Shown one piece after another: positions 41,170-49,682 of a stretch of DNA of 64,000 nt. Both the position numbers and the translations under genes were made by a program. The notes under the pieces are model-generated. The model worked only from the letters and a program-made list of their open reading frames with translations, made no database searches and was not told the origin of the DNA. This DNA is from Paenibacillus_T sp033239625 (lineage in GTDB: Bacteria; Bacillota; Bacilli; Paenibacillales; Paenibacillaceae), in the NCBI RefSeq assembly GCF_033239625.1, contig NZ_BTCK01000036.1, positions 1 to 64,000 of the forward strand, read 5' to 3'. The first letter of the stretch is position 1. Each line of letters starts with the position of its first letter.

Positions 41170-42405
41170 CTACAACACCTCGATTGTAGGGATCATCACG
41201 ATGAATTGGCCGCCCCACGCTCGGATGTAACTCATCTGCGTCATAATTTCGTCCTTCAGATTCCATGGCAGGATCAAGACGTAGTCCGGCTTCGACCGCT
41301 TGATCTCGTCAGGGCTCAAGATCGGTATTCGGGTGCCGGGCAGATAGAGGTTCTGCTTGTAGGGGCTGCGATCCACCGTATACGCCACAAAGTCCTTGCC
41401 GATCCCGCAATAATTAAGCAGTGTGTTGCCTTTGGCAGGCGCACCGTAACCGACAATTGTCTTCCCTTGCTGTTTCGTATCAAGAAAGTATCGAATGATG
41501 TCGAGCTTCAATTGCTTAATGTCGTCTGAGAAGCGCAGGTAGGTCTCGAGCCGGTCTAATCCGGCAGTTGCTTCTTGTTCAAGAATGGAGGAGACACTCG
41601 CAGAGATCAGGCGGGAGCTGTCTTCGGCATGGTTCATATAGATGCGGAGCGATCCTCCGTGCGTAGGCCACTGCTCGACATGGAAGAGGCGGAGCCCGTG
41701 GGAAGCCATAATTTGCTTAACCGTAAGAAGGGAGAAGTAGGAGAAGTGTTCATGATAAATCGTGTCAAATTGCTTCTTCGCGATAAGCTCCATCAGGTGG
41801 GGGAACTCAATCGTAATGACGCCATGCTCTTTCAACACTAGCTTCAATCCTCTTACGAAGTCATGCAGATCCGGGACGTGAGCGAGTACGTTGTTCGCAG
41901 CGATGAGATCGGCCTTCCGTCCTTCCATAGCCAGCTGCTCTGCCAGCTTCACGCCGAAGAACTCGACGATCGTCGGGATGCCCTTGTCCTGTGCAATGGC
42001 TGCCACATTGGCAGCAGGTTCAATGCCGAGTACCGGAATATTATGCTTCTGAAAATATTGCAGCAAATATCCGTCATTGCTCGCAATCTCCATCACTTGC
42101 GAATCGCCGGATGTTAATCCGAATCTAACAACCGCCATGTCGGCATAGTCTTGCGCATGCTGGAGCCAGCTTTCCGAATACGAACTGAAATAAGCATAAT
42201 CGTCGAAAAAATGGGACGGTGTCTCGAACAGTGCCAATTGGACGAGGAAGCAGCTTGGGCAGACGTACGTGTGCAGCGGATAAAAAGGCTCCATCTTCTG
42301 CAAATCTCTAGCTTTCAAATAGGAGTTGGCAAGCGGGGAGAGGCCCAGATCGACGAAGGTATGATTCAACTCCGTATGGCAGTAGCGGCAATTCATTGGG
42401 TTCAT
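41170..42405 (-). CDS. sugar C-methyltransferase, class I (CloU/TylC3 type)
   Basis: A 411-residue SAM-dependent methyltransferase with three parts. The N-terminal zinc domain has CRYCHTEL and YVCPSCFLVQ. The SAM domain has VMEIASNDGYLL near residue 104 and DLIAANNVLAHV near 168. The C-terminal domain has VGYGAPAKGNTLLNY near 312. This architecture transfers methyl to a sugar carbon, C-3 in known cases, in deoxysugar synthesis. AGGAGTATGATCT precedes the ATG. Confidence 0.87.
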   Translation of the reverse strand: MNPMNCRYCHTELNHTFVDLGLSPLANSYLKARDLQKMEPFYPLHTYVCPSCFLVQLALFETPSHFFDDYAYFSSYSESWLQHAQDYADMAVVRFGLTSGDSQVMEIASNDGYLLQYFQKHNIPVLGIEPAANVAAIAQDKGIPTIVEFFGVKLAEQLAMEGRKADLIAANNVLAHVPDLHDFVRGLKLVLKEHGVITIEFPHLMELIAKKQFDTIYHEHFSYFSLLTVKQIMASHGLRLFHVEQWPTHGGSLRIYMNHAEDSSRLISASVSSILEQEATAGLDRLETYLRFSDDIKQLKLDIIRYFLDTKQQGKTIVGYGAPAKGNTLLNYCGIGKDFVAYTVDRSPYKQNLYLPGTRIPILSPDEIKRSKPDYVLILPWNLKDEIMTQMSYIRAWGGQFIVMIPTIEVL

Positions 42406-42419
42406 AGATCATACTCCTC

Positions 42420-42803
42420 TAAGTCTTGATAATGCTTGATCTGGCTAAGCGTATAAGCGGATATGACTATTCCGGCTGCTTGTGGCTATTCAAGCCATGC
42501 TCATGGAACGATCTGCGATACGATTCCGTGACCAGCTCGGAGCAACCTTGCTTGCACTGTACGGATCAATCAGCCGGCGCTTCTGACAAGAGGTGGGGAA
42601 TCATTAATATCGCCGAAGTAACTCTTGCAGCCGTTCGCTGCTACCGTGATGTGGAACATGCTTGGCACGGTTGCCGGCGGCAAGGAACAGCCGATGACAT
42701 CGGCACCGAGCGAATGGAGCTATAACGTCAGCCATGTGCCCTTGAACCCGGTATGCCCGGTGAGGAACGCTCTCTTGCCTGCCCAGAAGGTTGGGCTTGG
42801 CAT
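42420..42803 (-). pseudogene. rfbG: remnant of CDP-glucose 4,6-dehydratase
   Basis: On the minus strand ATG 42803 (one base after the rfbF stop) reads MPSPTFWAGKRAFLTGHTGF and KGTWLTL, the exact start of RfbG proteins, then meets TAG. The frame continues HSLGADVIGCSLPPATVPSM and SYFGDI as in RfbG. It then jumps to YSASK and CSELVTESYRRSF, the catalytic Tyr-x3-Lys region, with most of the gene missing in between and after. RfbG would normally convert the RfbF product CDP-glucose. Confidence 0.85.
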
Positions 42804-42804
42804 G

Positions 42805-43572
42805 TTACCATACCTTCCAAGGGGCAATATTGGATTTCCATAATTCCTCGAGCTTCATTCGATCTCGCAGCGTATCCATCGGCTGCCAGAAGCCTTGGTG
42901 GCGATAGGCCGCCAATTCGTTCCGGCTGACGAGGTGATGGATCGGCTCTTTCTCCCACGCATTGGCGTCGCCGTCGATGAACGGGAAGACTCCAGGCTCC
43001 AGAATGAAGAAGCCGCCGTTAATCCAGCTGCCACCTTCGTCCGGCTTCTCCGTAAAGGAAATCACTTGATCCTTCTGGATGTGCAGTGTCCCGAATCGAC
43101 CCGGAGGTTGAACGGCAGTCAATGTCGCCAGCTTGCCATGCGCCCGGTGATAGTCGATCAGCTTGCCGATATCCACATCACTAAGCCCGTCCCCATACGT
43201 GAAGCAGAACGATTCATCGCCGACGTAAGGTTGAACCCTTTTTAATCGGCCGCCGGTCATCGTGTCCTCGCCTGTATCAATCAAGGTGATCTTCCATGGC
43301 TCTGCATGGTTGTGATGGATGACACGCGTATTGCTGCTCATATCTATCGTTACATCGGACATGTGCAGCAGGTAATGGTAAAAGTATTCCTTGATGACAT
43401 GAGACTTGTAGCCAAGGCATATGATGAACTCGTTAATGCCGTAATGGGAGTAAATCTTCATAATATGCCATAGAATCGGTTTGCCGCCGATTTCGATCAT
43501 CGGCTTGGGCCTAAGATGTGTCTCCTCGCTGATTCGTGTCCCGTACCCCCCTGCGAGAATGACTGCTTTCAT
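42805..43572 (-). CDS. rfbF: glucose-1-phosphate cytidylyltransferase
   Basis: Makes CDP-glucose from glucose 1-phosphate and CTP, first step to CDP-deoxysugars. The 255-residue protein starts MKAVILAGGYGTRISEETHLRPKPM (in parts: LAGGYGTR, RPKPM), has FTYGDGLSDVD near residue 127 and SWINGGFFILEP near 185, all typical of RfbF. It is intact, but the next enzyme (rfbG) is broken. The gene overlaps the glycosyltransferase gene upstream by four bases. Confidence 0.92.
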   Translation of the reverse strand: MKAVILAGGYGTRISEETHLRPKPMIEIGGKPILWHIMKIYSHYGINEFIICLGYKSHVIKEYFYHYLLHMSDVTIDMSSNTRVIHHNHAEPWKITLIDTGEDTMTGGRLKRVQPYVGDESFCFTYGDGLSDVDIGKLIDYHRAHGKLATLTAVQPPGRFGTLHIQKDQVISFTEKPDEGGSWINGGFFILEPGVFPFIDGDANAWEKEPIHHLVSRNELAAYRHQGFWQPMDTLRDRMKLEELWKSNIAPWKVW

Positions 43573-44342
43573 GGTTGCATCTCCCCGAATACTCGCTGAT
43601 ATTCCGGATGATAACGGAGATCCTCCGTGCTAGCAGCATAATGCTTATAGGCGCCTTCCAACTGAGCCGCAGACAGGAGATGATGGACGCCCATCGACTG
43701 TTGGATCGAGTTGGCTGATAGGGTCGGGCCGATCTGCAGTTTTCTACGCCGCATGGCATCGTTCCAAGGACTGAACATGAACTTGAGAATAAGTGCTGGT
43801 CCTGGATGCGGCACTGACGGATGATACGTGAGATGCCTTCCTGCCATATATTGGCCATTTTCGAAGCGATGAATGAACCTTCCACTCGTGTATACGGGTT
43901 GATCGACACCGGGAAATATGCCGTGATGCCGTTGCCTAACAAGCGGAATGTTATAGATCGGATCGCGATAACCGAACTTCGGATCATCAATCAAGAAGAT
44001 GCTTCGAATGTTATACATGTGGTGTCCCAGCACATTGAGAGAATGGAAGAAATGATCTCTGCTGGGGATACAGAGGAATTCGGTCGTATTCAGTGCCATT
44101 TTCCACCCGGGCACTTCCGATTCAATCCTCATCACTTCACGATCGACCTCGAGTGCATCGAACTCGGGGCATGTTGAATTCCGAACTTCCCAATGCGGCG
44201 CGAACTTCTTGCATATCGCAACGGATTTGTCCGTCGAGCCTCGATTAATGAGAATGCCGTGCTCGAATATTTGAGTGTGATGCTTGAGCCACCAAGGAAG
44301 CAAATACTGCTCATTATAGAAATGAGATATGATTGTCGGCAT
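43569..44342 (-). CDS. glycosyltransferase, family 2-like
   Basis: A protein of about 257 residues beginning MPTIISHFYNEQYLLPWWL, typical of the short GT2-like (Glyco_tranf_2_4) group in which FYNE and a later acidic motif bind the nucleotide sugar. ILINRGSTDKSVAI near 31 and IPSRDHFF near 92 follow. ATG 44342 was chosen because GGGAGGG lies just upstream; a longer frame to 44378 lacks a signal. First clearly supported enzyme of cassette B. Confidence 0.75.
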   Translation of the reverse strand: MPTIISHFYNEQYLLPWWLKHHTQIFEHGILINRGSTDKSVAICKKFAPHWEVRNSTCPEFDALEVDREVMRIESEVPGWKMALNTTEFLCIPSRDHFFHSLNVLGHHMYNIRSIFLIDDPKFGYRDPIYNIPLVRQRHHGIFPGVDQPVYTSGRFIHRFENGQYMAGRHLTYHPSVPHPGPALILKFMFSPWNDAMRRRKLQIGPTLSANSIQQSMGVHHLLSAAQLEGAYKHYAASTEDLRYHPEYQRVFGEMQP

Positions 44343-44359
44343 AGCGAATCCCTCCCTGC

Positions 44360-44560
44360 TCAATTGAATATCAACCAAAGCTGATAGACGATGAGACTGA
44401 TATCTATTAAAATATGTACGGTCCTCCCGGCTTGCATCCGCAGCCGCATGAGATTAGGCATATTTTTTGATAGAAACTTGTTGTACGATGGCATAGAACG
44501 GATAATGATACTTATTTCCGATAGAGAGAGGGTTAACAGCAAGAGAATGGATGCCAACAC
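44360..44560 (-). CDS. possible small membrane protein
   Basis: A minus-strand frame of 66 residues with hydrophobic ends (LASILLLLTLSLSEISIII and VHILIDISLIVYQLWLIF) that stops 17 bases before the glycosyltransferase start, a spacing seen in operons. There is no good ribosome binding site and the start is unclear. The rest of 44343-44627 shows nothing else. Confidence 0.3.
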   Translation of the reverse strand: MLASILLLLTLSLSEISIIIRSMPSYNKFLSKNMPNLMRLRMQAGRTVHILIDISLIVYQLWLIFN

Positions 44561-44627
44561 AACACTGATTACGGGCTGAACGACCGGGATTGGATTCGAG
44601 CTTGCGGCTCAGCTTCTTCAGCTTGCA

Positions 44628-44813
44628 GTCAAAAAGTTCGATAATACGGGAGAGGACCTGGAGGATCAAATCTTCATCGGAACGATCGGATTGATCCGAA
44701 GAGCGGACGCAGCGGGAGATCGCGAAGGAACTGGGGATCTCTCGGAGCTATGTTTCGAGGATAGAGAAGCGGGCGCTTCGTTGTATCATGAGTTTTATAG
44801 GATGAAGAAGTGA
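44628..44813 (+). pseudogene. third sigK piece (copy 3), internally deleted
   Basis: Bases 44628-44697 align to intact sigK from 35573 (GTCAAAAAGTTCGATAA onward, region 2). The alignment then jumps about 300 bases to 35960, and 44698-44813 follow the sigK 3' end to a TGA. A further four-base loss lies after GGGCGCT. Several silent variants (GAGATC, TTTCGAG) are shared with copy 2 against the intact gene, and the bases after the stop (AAGAATGG) match those after intact sigK. It lies between cassettes B and C. Confidence 0.87.
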
Positions 44814-44815
44814 AG

Positions 44816-44849
44816 AATGGCCGAGGGCTCTGTGAGCTGCTCGGCCATT
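44816..44849. terminator. hairpin after sigK copy 3
   Basis: AATGGCCGAG (44816-44825) pairs perfectly with CTCGGCCATT (44840-44849), with a shorter inner stem. No T run follows on either strand. It may end both the sigK piece and the convergent esterase transcript. Confidence 0.5.
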
Positions 44850-44917
44850 ATCATGATCATTTATTATCGAGAAAACCAGTCTACCTATATATCGTACTAG
44901 AAAACGGTACCAGCTCT

Positions 44918-46996
44918 TTAGTTATCAAAGAGATCCGGCAAGATGTCGTAAATATACTGGTTCACCCAATTCCAAGCATGGGTGCCGCCATCGGCGGCGA
45001 TAAAGTAGAAGTTCCCTTTCTTCGTATCCGATGAATAGACGAAGACATCGGTTAACTGCTTCATCGCGTCGATCTGAGGCTTCAGGTTCGGATATGCAAT
45101 ATCCTGCGTGCCCGTGGCGCTGAAAATGTAGTAATCTTGCGGTTTATACCCGGACGCTCTTGCAACGTTGGCCAGATATTCCGCCGTTTCCTTCGGCTGA
45201 AGGCCGCCGCCTCTCTGCTCGAGGACCCAGCTATCCCCGCTTAACGGCAAATAGTACTTGAAATAGTCCAGAGCATGGATAAAGGTATACCACGTCGTGA
45301 CCGAACCCATGGAGAACCCGCCGAATGCCCGATGCGCTCGGGAGGCTTTCAAATCGTCCAAGCTTCCGGACCCGGCATAGGTATTGTACTTGGTTTCCAC
45401 CAGCGGAACAACCGTATTGATCAGTTCCTCATGGAAGAGGGCGACATCATTCTTGCCTCCGTAGAACGTTGGCGTCACTACGATTAGCGGTTCAATGTCT
45501 CCATTCGCAATCATGTTGTCGAGTATCTTCTTCAATTCTTTGCTCTGGCCAGGCCCGCCGAAGAGGAGATTCTCATTCTCGCCTCCGCCATGCATCAAAT
45601 AGAGGACATTGTACTTCTGATTTGGATTGGAAGCGTCATAACCGTTCGGAAGATAAACATTTAGTTTCTTGTCGTCCATACCGCCGTTTAAGTTAGCAGA
45701 TTTGTACGATAAACTTTCAATCGTCCCCGATTTGCCGCTTTCCATGCGATATTCATCCGGAACCGGCTTGAAATATTTCTCGTTCGCCGCTTCATCCGTC
45801 ATTTCCAGCTTGCTGACCGCATCCTTGATAGCGGCATATTGACGATCGATTTGCTCTTGGGTCACTTTCCGGTCTTGGAGAACATTTTCTGCGAAAGCTG
45901 TGCTAATCGCATCTGTAACGATACTTGCATTTTTATAAAGCTTGAGATCGAGCTTCAACGTGCTTTTGATCAAATTGATGAGATCGTAGGCGTTCAGTCC
46001 GCTGACATCGCCTTTGGTCTTGCCGGCAAGCAAGATTTCGCCGAACTTCGTCGTATCGTTCCAGGCGCTGCCGGTCGAATCGAATACGTTGATGGTGCCG
46101 ACTCGCTCCGATCCCTTCGCGTCGTTCACCTGCAACTCGATGCCAAGCAGCTTTCCGTTGTCCGGTTTCGTATTCAAAGCGATTCTTGCTTCAATGATAT
46201 ATCCGTCTTTCGTTTTTCTAGCAGTTGTGTAGAATCGCTCAGCATTTCCGTTGTCCACGGACAGCACATTCTCGTAATTCACACGAAAATGCATATCGTC
46301 TGCGCCGTATTCCTGCGACTTGTTATTGTTCTCATCAAGAAATAACTCCATGGAATCTTGCATGTACGGCGTTCCGGATTGTACGGATAAGTTTCGATCT
46401 TTAACCTCTGCAAGAATGTAGAGCGCGCGATCATCCCATAATGCCTTAAACGTTGCGGATGTGTCGATATTGCTTGATACATATTTAGGTGAAACCGCTT
46501 GCGCTTTATTCCACACGGGATCCGTATTGCCGTCTATGACTGGCGATCCGAAATAAGCAACCATTCTACCGCTGGAATCAAATCCGTTCTTGTCGACAGG
46601 TACTTGTACTGGTTCCGTTGATTGGTTCACATGGGCCTCCTTGACTGTGACTTTCACGGCGAGAATATCCGTTTTATGGTTAACCGTTATTTTGCAAGTA
46701 ATGGTTGCAGAACCGACCGAAGATGCTTTAACGAGTCCGTTCTGATCCACGGCTGCCACTGATTTCTTGTCGCTGCTCCAAGAATAACTTGCACCGGAAG
46801 GCTTGTTGACGATCTCCAATGCGAAGGATTCGCCGACAGACAGTGAGAGGGCGCCTTTCTGCTTAAATGCAGGTTTGCCTTTGGCAGCAGCAGCGTAGAC
46901 ATCGGTCGATGGACCAATAAAACTTACAGATAACAAAGATACAATTGCTAGAATCATCATAATGGGCTGCAGCAGTAACTTCTTCCTCGTCTTCAC
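44918..46996 (-). CDS. secreted multidomain esterase (BIG2-CBM9-CE1-like)
   Basis: A 692-residue secreted enzyme. Signal peptide at 1-36 (cleavage near VYAAAA). A BIG2-type Ig domain (LSLSVGESFALEIV near 48 to VTVKE) is followed by a family 9 carbohydrate-binding module at about 140-330 (VIDGNTDPVWNKAQAV, FKALWDDRALYILAEVKD, in parts). The C-terminal esterase domain resembles feruloyl or acetyl-xylan esterases: nucleophile Ser 562 in GGFSMGS, His 673 in GGTHAWN. Likely removes ester groups from xylan. Preceded by a promoter and a LacI-type operator. Confidence 0.88.
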   Translation of the reverse strand: MKTRKKLLLQPIMMILAIVSLLSVSFIGPSTDVYAAAAKGKPAFKQKGALSLSVGESFALEIVNKPSGASYSWSSDKKSVAAVDQNGLVKASSVGSATITCKITVNHKTDILAVKVTVKEAHVNQSTEPVQVPVDKNGFDSSGRMVAYFGSPVIDGNTDPVWNKAQAVSPKYVSSNIDTSATFKALWDDRALYILAEVKDRNLSVQSGTPYMQDSMELFLDENNNKSQEYGADDMHFRVNYENVLSVDNGNAERFYTTARKTKDGYIIEARIALNTKPDNGKLLGIELQVNDAKGSERVGTINVFDSTGSAWNDTTKFGEILLAGKTKGDVSGLNAYDLINLIKSTLKLDLKLYKNASIVTDAISTAFAENVLQDRKVTQEQIDRQYAAIKDAVSKLEMTDEAANEKYFKPVPDEYRMESGKSGTIESLSYKSANLNGGMDDKKLNVYLPNGYDASNPNQKYNVLYLMHGGGENENLLFGGPGQSKELKKILDNMIANGDIEPLIVVTPTFYGGKNDVALFHEELINTVVPLVETKYNTYAGSGSLDDLKASRAHRAFGGFSMGSVTTWYTFIHALDYFKYYLPLSGDSWVLEQRGGGLQPKETAEYLANVARASGYKPQDYYIFSATGTQDIAYPNLKPQIDAMKQLTDVFVYSSDTKKGNFYFIAADGGTHAWNWVNQYIYDILPDLFDN

Positions 46997-47102
46997 AATA
47001 ATCTCCTCCTATTTCTATGCGGAGTACGTGTTTCTTCTTCCGAGTCGCTCTAGCTGCCTCTCAAGATCCCTTACGATCACACCCTTTCAACAATTCGTTA
47101 CA

Positions 47103-47122
47103 TTGCAATTTCGTTTTAGCAA
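47103..47122 (-). promoter_or_regulatory. LacI-type operator before the esterase gene
   Basis: TTGCAATTTCGTTTTAGCAA, or on the other strand TTGCTAAAACGAAATTGCAA, is an inverted repeat (TTGC...GCAA) around a central CG, as LacI-family operators are. It differs by one base from the site at 48489-48508. It lies between the promoter at 47141-47169 and the esterase start. Confidence 0.75.
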
Positions 47123-47140
47123 AAATGAGCTTACGCGTGA

Positions 47141-47169
47141 ATCTTAACGCCACTTGTTCAATATGTCAA
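47141..47169 (-). promoter_or_regulatory. promoter of the esterase gene
   Basis: On the minus strand a perfect TTGACA (47169-47164) and TAAGAT (47146-47141) are separated by 17 bases. Transcription would begin just upstream of the LacI-type operator, so the repressor would act as a roadblock. Confidence 0.65.
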
Positions 47170-47206
47170 TATAAAATCCGAGGTCGCAGATGGCATTGCC
47201 TAAACC

Positions 47207-48457
47207 TTAAATCTTAATGCCCGGATCCGTTCGCCGCGATCTTTCCATATAAGCGAACGCCGACAAAGCTGCAATCATGAGGGATCCGGCAAACAGGAAG
47301 ATCCACCGCATCTCGAATAAGTCGGACAATACCCCCCATCCCGAGGCTCCTGCGCCAATCCCGAAGTCCATTGCAAGATAGAATGTGGCGTTCGCCTTCC
47401 CGCGGTTTGCTGGATCCGTGTTGGTAACGGCCATCGCATTGAGCTGAGGGATCAGACATCCGCTCGTGAAGCCGAACAAGACGGCCCCAATGATCAATTC
47501 CCACAATGTACTTGAAAAACTGATTCCCGCCAGCGCAATCCCAAGGCCAAGGAGATTGACGGAAATGACGAAGCGATGACCCATCCTTGCGGTCCACGGA
47601 CCGACGATGAAGCGAGAAAGCGCCAGTGCAGCGGCTTGAACGACGAAAAAGACACCAATATGGCGTATGCCGCTGCCGATTGCGAATGACGGGAGGAATA
47701 CCATGACTGCACTCGTTGCCAATGATACAAACAGAACGATTACCGAAGGAGGGACAGCTCGAGGTTCCACGAGTTTATACCAGTGTCTTGCCGTGTCCGG
47801 CGATTGCCGCTTCGACGGGGGCTGCATAATGTGCGCTTCCAATTCCTTGCGGCGCATGTTCTTATCGGATTCAATTCGCACGCTGATCAGGAGGGCGATC
47901 AGCGAGACGACTCCAGTCAAGTAATAGAGTACGGAATAATCGGAAACCTCCAATAGGTATAGTGTGGCAGGCGGCGCAATCGCCACGGCCAGTGTTCCGA
48001 AGAGTCCGAAATAAGAGATGCCCACGGTCATTTTGTCTTCTGGCAAGACGTCTGAGACCATCGTACTGGTCGCTGTCGAACTTGCGGAGAACGATATGCC
48101 GTGTAAGATGCGCAGGAAGATTAGCGCAGGTATAAAGGCGACAAAGCCGTATAATACAGTCGATATCGTATAAACGATAACTCCCCATAATAGGATGGGC
48201 TTTCGTCCATATGCATCGAGTGTTATGCCGATAAACGGTCGCGTCAACAGCGCTGCCAACGTAAAAAAGGTCATAGACAGCCCGGCCAGCGCATTGCTGC
48301 CTCCCAAGTGAAGGAAGAACAGTGGCATCGAAGTTATCTGAACTTGCGTACAGATTCGAAGCAATGTTGTCACGATCGTCAGTTTAATAAAATCCGCCGT
48401 CCAAATTCTCGTGCCTGCTAACGGCTTATCAATAGCACGTATGAGAGGTGTCGTCAT
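47207..48457 (-). CDS. MFS transporter
   Basis: A 416-residue twelve-helix transporter. ALLTRPFIGITLDAYGRKPIL near residue 60 (in parts) is the loop 2-3 signature of the family, and RMGHRFVIS near 270 its repeat in the second half. It resembles DHA1-type drug or sugar efflux carriers; direction and substrate are unknown. ATG 48457 follows CAGGAGG; a longer frame to 48745 overlaps the divergent promoter. A LacI-type operator lies just upstream. Confidence 0.85.
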   Translation of the reverse strand: MTTPLIRAIDKPLAGTRIWTADFIKLTIVTTLLRICTQVQITSMPLFFLHLGGSNALAGLSMTFFTLAALLTRPFIGITLDAYGRKPILLWGVIVYTISTVLYGFVAFIPALIFLRILHGISFSASSTATSTMVSDVLPEDKMTVGISYFGLFGTLAVAIAPPATLYLLEVSDYSVLYYLTGVVSLIALLISVRIESDKNMRRKELEAHIMQPPSKRQSPDTARHWYKLVEPRAVPPSVIVLFVSLATSAVMVFLPSFAIGSGIRHIGVFFVVQAAALALSRFIVGPWTARMGHRFVISVNLLGLGIALAGISFSSTLWELIIGAVLFGFTSGCLIPQLNAMAVTNTDPANRGKANATFYLAMDFGIGAGASGWGVLSDLFEMRWIFLFAGSLMIAALSAFAYMERSRRTDPGIKI

Positions 48458-48488
48458 GCTCTGACCTCCTGAGGGATATAAGACGAAG

Positions 48489-48508
48489 TTGCAATATCGT
48501 TTTAGCAA
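48489..48508. promoter_or_regulatory. LacI-type operator between the MFS and lacI-like genes
   Basis: TTGCAATATCGTTTTAGCAA matches the site before the esterase gene at 19 of 20 positions. It is itself flanked by a second palindromic extension (TTTGCAACT), so AGTTGCAA and TTGCAACT also face each other. Confidence 0.75.
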
Positions 48509-48520
48509 TTTGCAACTAAG

Positions 48521-48549
48521 ATGGTAAGGGGAATGATGACTAAAGTCAA
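48521..48549 (-). promoter_or_regulatory. promoter of the MFS gene
   Basis: On the minus strand TTGACT (48549-48544) and TACCAT (48526-48521) are 17 bases apart. The operator lies 12 bases downstream of the -10, the same layout as at the esterase gene. Confidence 0.5.
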
Positions 48550-48590
48550 TAGAGGCGACATATTCAAGCCGGCAACCATAGATGCTAGGA

Positions 48591-48619
48591 TTGACTTTTC
48601 CTGTGCTTTTCCGTATTAA
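48591..48619 (+). promoter_or_regulatory. promoter of the LacI-family gene
   Basis: TTGACT (48591-48596) and TATTAA (48614-48619) are 17 bases apart, 29 bases before the preferred start codon. Confidence 0.6.
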
Positions 48620-48653
48620 TGGAGTATTAAGAATAGGGAATGGACGGATGCGT

Positions 48654-49682
48654 ATGTCTACGATTAAAGAAATCGCCGAGAAAACGAAGCTTTCCGTAGG
48701 AACGATTTCGATCGTGCTCAACGGTCGCGGTGACGAAATGCGCATCTCAAAAAAAACGCAGCAGCGGATTCTGGAGGCTGCGCAAGGAATCGGTTATGTA
48801 CCTAATATATCGGCAAGACGTTTGAGACAATCTGGTGTTCAGAATCTTCCGGTCATCGCGACGTTCTGGCCGTCGGACCTTTCTTCCGACTTGTTGGGGC
48901 GTTTTTTCACGGGAGCTCAGAGTTCGATTTTGGAACAAGAGTATGCGTTCGAGATGACGATCCAACCTTTCAAGCGTAATAACATCCATAGAATAAAGGA
49001 AATTTGCGATAGCGGCATGTATCATGGCGTGATTCTTACGGGCATCTCCGCTGAGGACCAACGCTATTTGGAAGACAATCCGCTAAGCGTTCCTACCGTG
49101 CTGTTCAATCGCAAGAGCAGTACCTACAGCTGCGTCCATGTCGATACGTATGAGATCGGCCGCAAATCGGCTGAATTGTTTGCGAGCCGCGGTCATAAGA
49201 AGGTTGGCACGATTGTGCCTGACCATCTCGTGAGGTCGGAGAACAATTTGCGCTTCCGAGGGTTTGTCGAGTCGTGCGCCAAATACGGACTCGAGCTGGA
49301 GGAGAGGCATATCCAGGCTGCTCCGATGACGATGGAAGGCGGGAATGCGGCAGCCAGGAGGCTGATAGAGGGAGGCGGCGAACTGCCGACAGGCTTGTTC
49401 TTCCCGTTGGGAATCATGGCTGTCGCAGCCCTTCCTGTGTTCCATCGCGCCAATATCTCCATTCCCGACGCTATGGAGATCTTGACGTACGGCGACCATG
49501 ATGCCGAGAAATACAGCGTTCCGTCGCTTTCGTCGGTCAAGCTGCCCGTTGAAGAGATGGCAGCCGCGTGTATCCGCTTGGCAATGGGACGAATTCTTGA
49601 TCCCCAAACGAAACCGAAAACCGTCGTGTTCGAGACGCCGTTCATCTTCCGGGAATCTTGCGGCGGCTTCAGCAGGGAATAG
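48654..49682 (+). CDS. LacI-family transcription regulator
   Basis: A 342-residue repressor. The HTH and hinge are clear: STIKEIAEKTKLSVGTISIV, then GYVPNISARRLRQSG. A periplasmic-binding-protein-like effector domain follows (FNRKSSTYSCVHVDTYEIG near 147, GLFFPLGIMAVAALPVF near 255). It most likely controls the esterase and MFS genes through the two 20-base operators. ATG 48654 gives the conserved N-terminus; ATG 48648 is possible. Its stop abuts sigK copy 4. Confidence 0.9.
   Translation: MSTIKEIAEKTKLSVGTISIVLNGRGDEMRISKKTQQRILEAAQGIGYVPNISARRLRQSGVQNLPVIATFWPSDLSSDLLGRFFTGAQSSILEQEYAFEMTIQPFKRNNIHRIKEICDSGMYHGVILTGISAEDQRYLEDNPLSVPTVLFNRKSSTYSCVHVDTYEIGRKSAELFASRGHKKVGTIVPDHLVRSENNLRFRGFVESCAKYGLELEERHIQAAPMTMEGGNAAARRLIEGGGELPTGLFFPLGIMAVAALPVFHRANISIPDAMEILTYGDHDAEKYSVPSLSSVKLPVEEMAAACIRLAMGRILDPQTKPKTVVFETPFIFRESCGGFSRE

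Noticed and set aside
42426..42843. Plus-strand reading frames between the methyltransferase and rfbF genes
   Set aside because: The minus strand of the same stretch clearly encodes rfbG remnants; the plus-strand frames are shadows without ribosome binding sites.
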